A stretch of 64,000 nt of DNA from Pseudoips prasinana (taxonomy: Eukaryota; Arthropoda; Insecta; Lepidoptera; Nolidae): positions 11,922,001 through 11,986,000 of the forward strand of contig OX621260.1 in assembly GCA_951640165.1 (NCBI GenBank). The letters are read 5' to 3'. The translations under genes and the position numbers were made by a program. Below, piece after piece: positions 60,290 through 64,000 of this stretch (the first letter of the stretch is position 1; each line of letters begins with the position of its first letter). The notes under the pieces are model-generated. The model had not been told where the DNA came from. It saw only the letters and a list, made by a program, of their open reading frames with translations, and did not search any database.

Positions 60290-60690
60290 AGGGACAGTAG
60301 GTCCAGCCTGATACCTCCACGCATTCCTGCGAAAAAGGTTCTTGACATACAGACGGACGGACAACAAAGTGAACTTATTAGGGTTCCGTTTTTAGGTTTT
60401 CGTACCCGAAGGGTGAAACGGGACCCTATTACTAAGACTTCTCTATCTGTCTGTCTGTCCGTCTGTCACCAGGCTGAATCTCATGAACTGTGATACTTAG
60501 ATAGTTGAAATGTTCACAGATGATGTATGTCTGTTGCCGCTATAACAACAAATACTAAAAAAAAAAATATTTAAGGGGGCTCCCATACAAAAAACGTGAA
60601 TTTTTTGCTCGTTTTTATAGATTATGGTACGGAACCCTTCGTGGGCGAATCCGACTCGCACTTGGCAGGTTTTTTTCTTTTCCAGGTATG
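60290..60690 (-). repeat. Widespread insect repeat with GAGTCGGACT-type head, complete-looking copy
   Basis: Right end: TATGGTACGGAACCCTTCG and GCGAATCCGACTCGCACTTG (complement of the head at 46.74 kb). Left: CCAGCCTGATACCTCCACGC and a GACGGACGGACAACAAAG block as at 3.27 kb and 4.92 kb. A CTGTCTGTCTGTCCGTCTG run lies in the middle. Confidence 0.6.
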
Positions 60691-60699
60691 GGACCCTAA

Positions 60700-61084
60700 C
60701 ATTTTATAGCTGATTTTGTACTTGACTTTCACATCGCTCTCCTCTAAAGTACCAATTATGCAGAAGTAACTTTATTCTACGCATAGGTCGATTTATTGCC
60801 TGACACACTTAATAATAAAAAAAAGTATGGCCAATAGGCGACCAAGCTTCAAGGGCTGAGGCAAAGTCCGAATTACGCACAAGAAGGTGACATTTTCCTA
60901 CCAAGATTGTAAACACATATTTCGTTAAGACCTGACAACTTACATCACAATATAAACCAAAATAATATTCATACAAATAATTTAAGTTCTGAATAACTTG
61001 AAATCATATTCGTTTTAAGGATTTAAGGATTTTGTTGATTGTTGAATCCGTAACAGTAAGCAATTTATAATAAACTCACCGTAA
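60700..61084. other. AT-rich stretch, nothing recognised
   Basis: Nothing supported. Confidence 0.3.
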
Positions 61085-61220
61085 GTTATATTACTAGTTA
61101 CTACAAAGTTTCATCAAAATCCGTTCGGTAGTTTTTACGTGAAAGAATAACAAACATCCATACATCTACACATCTATACATCCATACACACAAACATTCG
61201 CATTTATAATATTAGTAGGA
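61085..61220 (-). mobile_element. Helitron family B, 5' fragment
   Basis: On the minus strand it begins TCCTACTAATATTATAAATG after an A (61221), the standard 5' end of this family, and runs through a (GTATGGATGTATGG)-type region to CGGATTTTGATGAAACTTTG. The 3' CTAG end is absent. Confidence 0.65.
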
Positions 61221-61270
61221 TGGTGTGAAAATATGAAAAAGAAACTTGTGTGTACTTATGTACACGCGTT

Positions 61271-61512
61271 AGAAGTTATACTTCTTAATATACAACTTGA
61301 ACATAGTTATCAATTTTCATACCACCTAGAACTAACGTCATGCTGTTATTATTAACATGCGCGCGCACGATGCGCGCGCATCGTAAAAATTCACTCTCAT
61401 ACCACCTAGAACTAACTTCATGCTGTTAAATTTTTTGGTGTCGGTGTGCGCGCGCATCGTAAAAATTCACTCTCATCATTTTTCTCCATCGCGCCAAAAG
61501 AAGTATAACTTC
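61271..61512 (+). mobile_element. GAAGTTATACTTCT foldback MITE, copy 3 (long form)
   Basis: Same ends as at 37314, with an internal partial duplication: two AACTAAC(G/T)TCATGCTGTT blocks and two GCGCGCATCGTAAAAATTC blocks. It includes CGATGCGCGCGCATCG, a perfect self-complementary tract. Confidence 0.7.
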
Positions 61513-61779
61513 AATAAGCCCATTTCAAAAGTATAACCTCTTCTACAGAGAACTATCCAAGTAGTGAAATATTTATAAATCGTTGCCATGCAAATTATGT
61601 AAGTCTTTTATACTACACAGAACTAATCAAACAACCTGGGTATGGCAGAATTTTAGTAGCATCATCATAATAAAATACATTTATGGTAAGATCATAACGT
61701 TCCAGTAATTGAAAGATTAGCCCGTAAACTAACGGACTAACTAGAATAGATGGGAGTTTATTAATACCACTTACTTACT

Positions 61780-61845
61780 TAGTTGGCGCAGCGGCTAAGA
61801 CAGTCGCCTCGCCACGTGTCCCGGGTTCGATACCGCGCAAAAAAA
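61780..61845 (+). repeat. tRNA-derived SINE, family 4, head only
   Basis: GTTGGCGCAGCGGCTAAGAC and CGGGTTCGATACCGCGC match the head at 29.88 kb. Confidence 0.6.
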
Positions 61846-61849
61846 AGAA

Positions 61850-62060
61850 CGGCTGTATGGATGACGGCAAAGATTATCACCATTCCATCTCATTATTCTT
61901 TGGGCGTAGAAGTCATCCCCAGGGATGACTTCTACGCCCTGTACGCACTCGTTCTGTCGGAGATATCCCACAGAACGAGTAGCAGCGTCTCTCTGTGTAT
62001 TATGAACACCATACTGCTATCGACAACCCATCCACAAGTTATAGACTACGAACTCTCTTT
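61850..62060. repeat. Rearranged SINE-like repeat with a palindrome
   Basis: Contains the family block AGCAGCGTCTCTCTGTGTAT / ATGAACACCATACTGCTATC. Bases 61902-61919 and 61922-61939 are exact 18-bp inverted arms (GGGCGTAGAAGTCATCCC) around two bases; a second pair (CTCGTTCTGT / ACAGAACGAG) follows. Confidence 0.6.
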
Positions 62061-62916
62061 TTTAAATAAAGAATATGCGGGCCCAATAAATCCAAATATA
62101 TACACAGTTGCATCAGTCTATTATCTATATCTATTTTAATGTAATGTAGTCTCCTCTAAGTAGCTTCTTAAGCGAAACTTTATGTTCTAGGCCTTTAAGT
62201 TTAGTTAATACTCTCTGTATTCGCCTTTAGATCAATGCGACATTAATAGATAAATTTAGGCCCAACACATTTCTCCACTTGAAGCCCCTTAAATCCCATT
62301 TCATTCCATTGTATCACGAAAGTAAAAGATTAATAATTATAACACCAAAAACTATAAAAATTCATAAAGGGCAATTCAAAAAGTTAAATCTGGGCTTTTT
62401 ACCAGATGCGTCAAGAAAAACCACACGACTTTTTGCATTAAAAAAGTTTTGATTTTTATGCGTCGAAATTTCTTAAGGAACCCTTACAATTTTGTCTGTA
62501 AGTAACTTTAAGGCTTCTTTGAGTGACAAAAAATATATGTCACATCCAAACTTTAAGGAATATCATACTGTTAAACTACAAACTGTCGTCAAAATGCATT
62601 TCCTTTACCTCTATTCATTGAAGTTTCCGCTAGGGGCGGTGCTAGTTAATGTACTGGAAAAAACTACAAGCATCATCGAGAAAGTAAACTACATGAAGTT
62701 ATGGTAGACATGCTGTGGCGGGCGAGTAATTTTTTAAACACAACACAAAAGAAATTCGATTTTAATGTGTTTATAAAAAAACAGAAACGGTGAGTAGGCA
62801 GCTCAGTCGTCTTAATTTTTATTACTTTTAATTAATTTATAACTTGAAGACCTGTAAATGGCTAACTGTTATGTACTCCTAATACGAGTATTTAAACAGT
62901 TATTGTAATCTTTTAG
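62061..62916. other. Mostly unassigned AT-rich sequence
   Basis: No clear endonuclease remnant of the following LINE could be read here, and no other feature is recognised. Confidence 0.35.
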
Positions 62917-64000
62917 GCCGATATAAATAATGCTTTTAATAAATTTCACGAACTTTTATGCATGTTTTACAAACTGTGCTTTCCTGTAATAAAAATAAAG
63001 ATTTATAACAGCAACAAAAATAATCAAAAGTGGATAAGCAAGGGCTTAAAAAAAAGTTGTATGACTAAACGAACCTTACGTTACATTTATTATAAAAATA
63101 AAACTTTCAGAAAGAAAGTCATCTATAAAAAATATTCAACAATATTAAATAAATGCATTTTGAAATCTAAAATGAATTCCAATATCAAATTGATAGAGAA
63201 AAGCCAAAACAAATGTAAAGGTCAGTCATCAATCGCGAAACTGGTAATGTAAAATCTGACAACCATATTTCGGAATTAATCACTGACAAACAAATACTTA
63301 CAAACGCCACTGACATTAGAAACACATTTAACAATTATTTTAATGACTCAACAAAGGACTTTACATCTAATAAAAAATATATGAAGAATGATTATAAAGT
63401 CCCAGTCTCAAACTCCATATTCCGAAGTCCCATGACTGAAGAAGAGGTAAAAAAAGAAATCAATTCTTTAAATAATACTACCTCCGAGGGTTATGATGGA
63501 ATCAGTACAAGGATTATTAAAGCATGTAATACACAATTAGCTCTGATTCTAACATATCTTATTAATTTATCGTTTTCTGCAGAAACATTCCCGGAGGCAT
63601 TAAAATTATCCATCGTTAAACCAAGCTACAAAAAAGGCGAAATTAATGATGTAAAGAACTACCGTCCTATTACTTTAATACCTACTTTATCTAAGGTCTT
63701 TGAGAAATGTATGTATAAAAGACTAATAGACTTCTGTGCTAAATACGATATCATTGCAAATGAGCAGTTTGGATTTTTCAAAAGCTGAAATCTACTACTT
63801 TTGCAATATTTACCCTTCTGAGCAATGTTTTAACAAATATAAATAACAATTATTTAACAACAGGACTATTCTTTGACCTGTCACAAGCATTCGATTTTGT
63901 GGCCCATAATTTACGTATAAAAAAACTAGAAAACATTGGGATAGGAGGACTAGCACTTCAATGGATTACATCATATTTAAGTAATCGCAAACAATATGTT
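62917..64000 (+). pseudogene. CR1/Jockey-like LINE polymerase, frameshifted, runs off the window
   Basis: The frame opens at 62917 with ADINNAFNKFHELL and KWISKGLKKSCMTKRTLRY, the linker between endonuclease and reverse transcriptase. It shifts near 63230. Reverse transcriptase continues at 63381-63788 with SEGYDGISTRIIKACNTQL, VKNYRPITLIPTLSKVFEKC and NEQFGFFKS, then shifts again at about 63785 into LFFDLSQAFDFV and YLSNRKQYV up to the edge. The YADD motif would lie beyond 64000. At least two frameshifts make it inactive. Confidence 0.75.

Overview
The window looks like a transposon-dense stretch of an insect genome, most probably a moth or butterfly (Lepidoptera). It is AT-rich. It carries Helitron ends of the TC...CTAG|T kind, several tRNA-derived SINE families, a 5S-rRNA-derived SINE, RTE- and CR1-type LINE tails, and a methuselah-like GPCR exon in insect style. 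There is no bacterial-style operon or compact gene layout. No database was searched. Family names rest on motifs, ends and target-site duplications (TSDs) read by eye.

Host genes are almost absent. The one convincing host exon is a signal peptide plus methuselah-type ectodomain on the minus strand at 23972-24391, ending at a clean GT splice donor. A second, unidentified exon candidate lies at 38142-38452 (minus).

Region by region: 0-5 kb holds LINE scraps, a PIF/Harbinger-like element with TTA duplications, and a 1.6 kb Transib-like element with about 325 bp inverted repeats, an RSS-like CACAGTG terminus, 5-bp GGACG duplications and an unrecognised 158-aa ORF. From 5 to 31 kb there is a mosaic of SINEs, short Helitrons, four copies of a TA-target MITE, one hAT-like element, foldback elements, and LINE 3' ends. 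31.7-33.6 kb is a 5'-truncated RNase H-bearing LINE with 12-bp TSDs and only two stop codons. 39.8-43.8 kb is an apparently intact R4/Dong-type LINE (1193-aa ORF, minus strand). 46-57 kb is a deep nest: a LINE with a single in-frame stop is split by a 7.9 kb Helitron, which itself contains an apparently intact PHD-finger/CR1-type LINE with both ORFs open, plus a SINE. 57.7-59.5 kb carries a decayed P-element/THAP9-like transposase and, on the other strand, a THAP-domain remnant. The window ends inside another CR1/Jockey-like LINE.

The elements do not form a pathway. Their relation is stratigraphic: who inserted into whom can be read from TSDs and from reading frames that rejoin across the insertions. 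The density of nested and partly intact elements suggests heterochromatin or a W chromosome, but that is inference.
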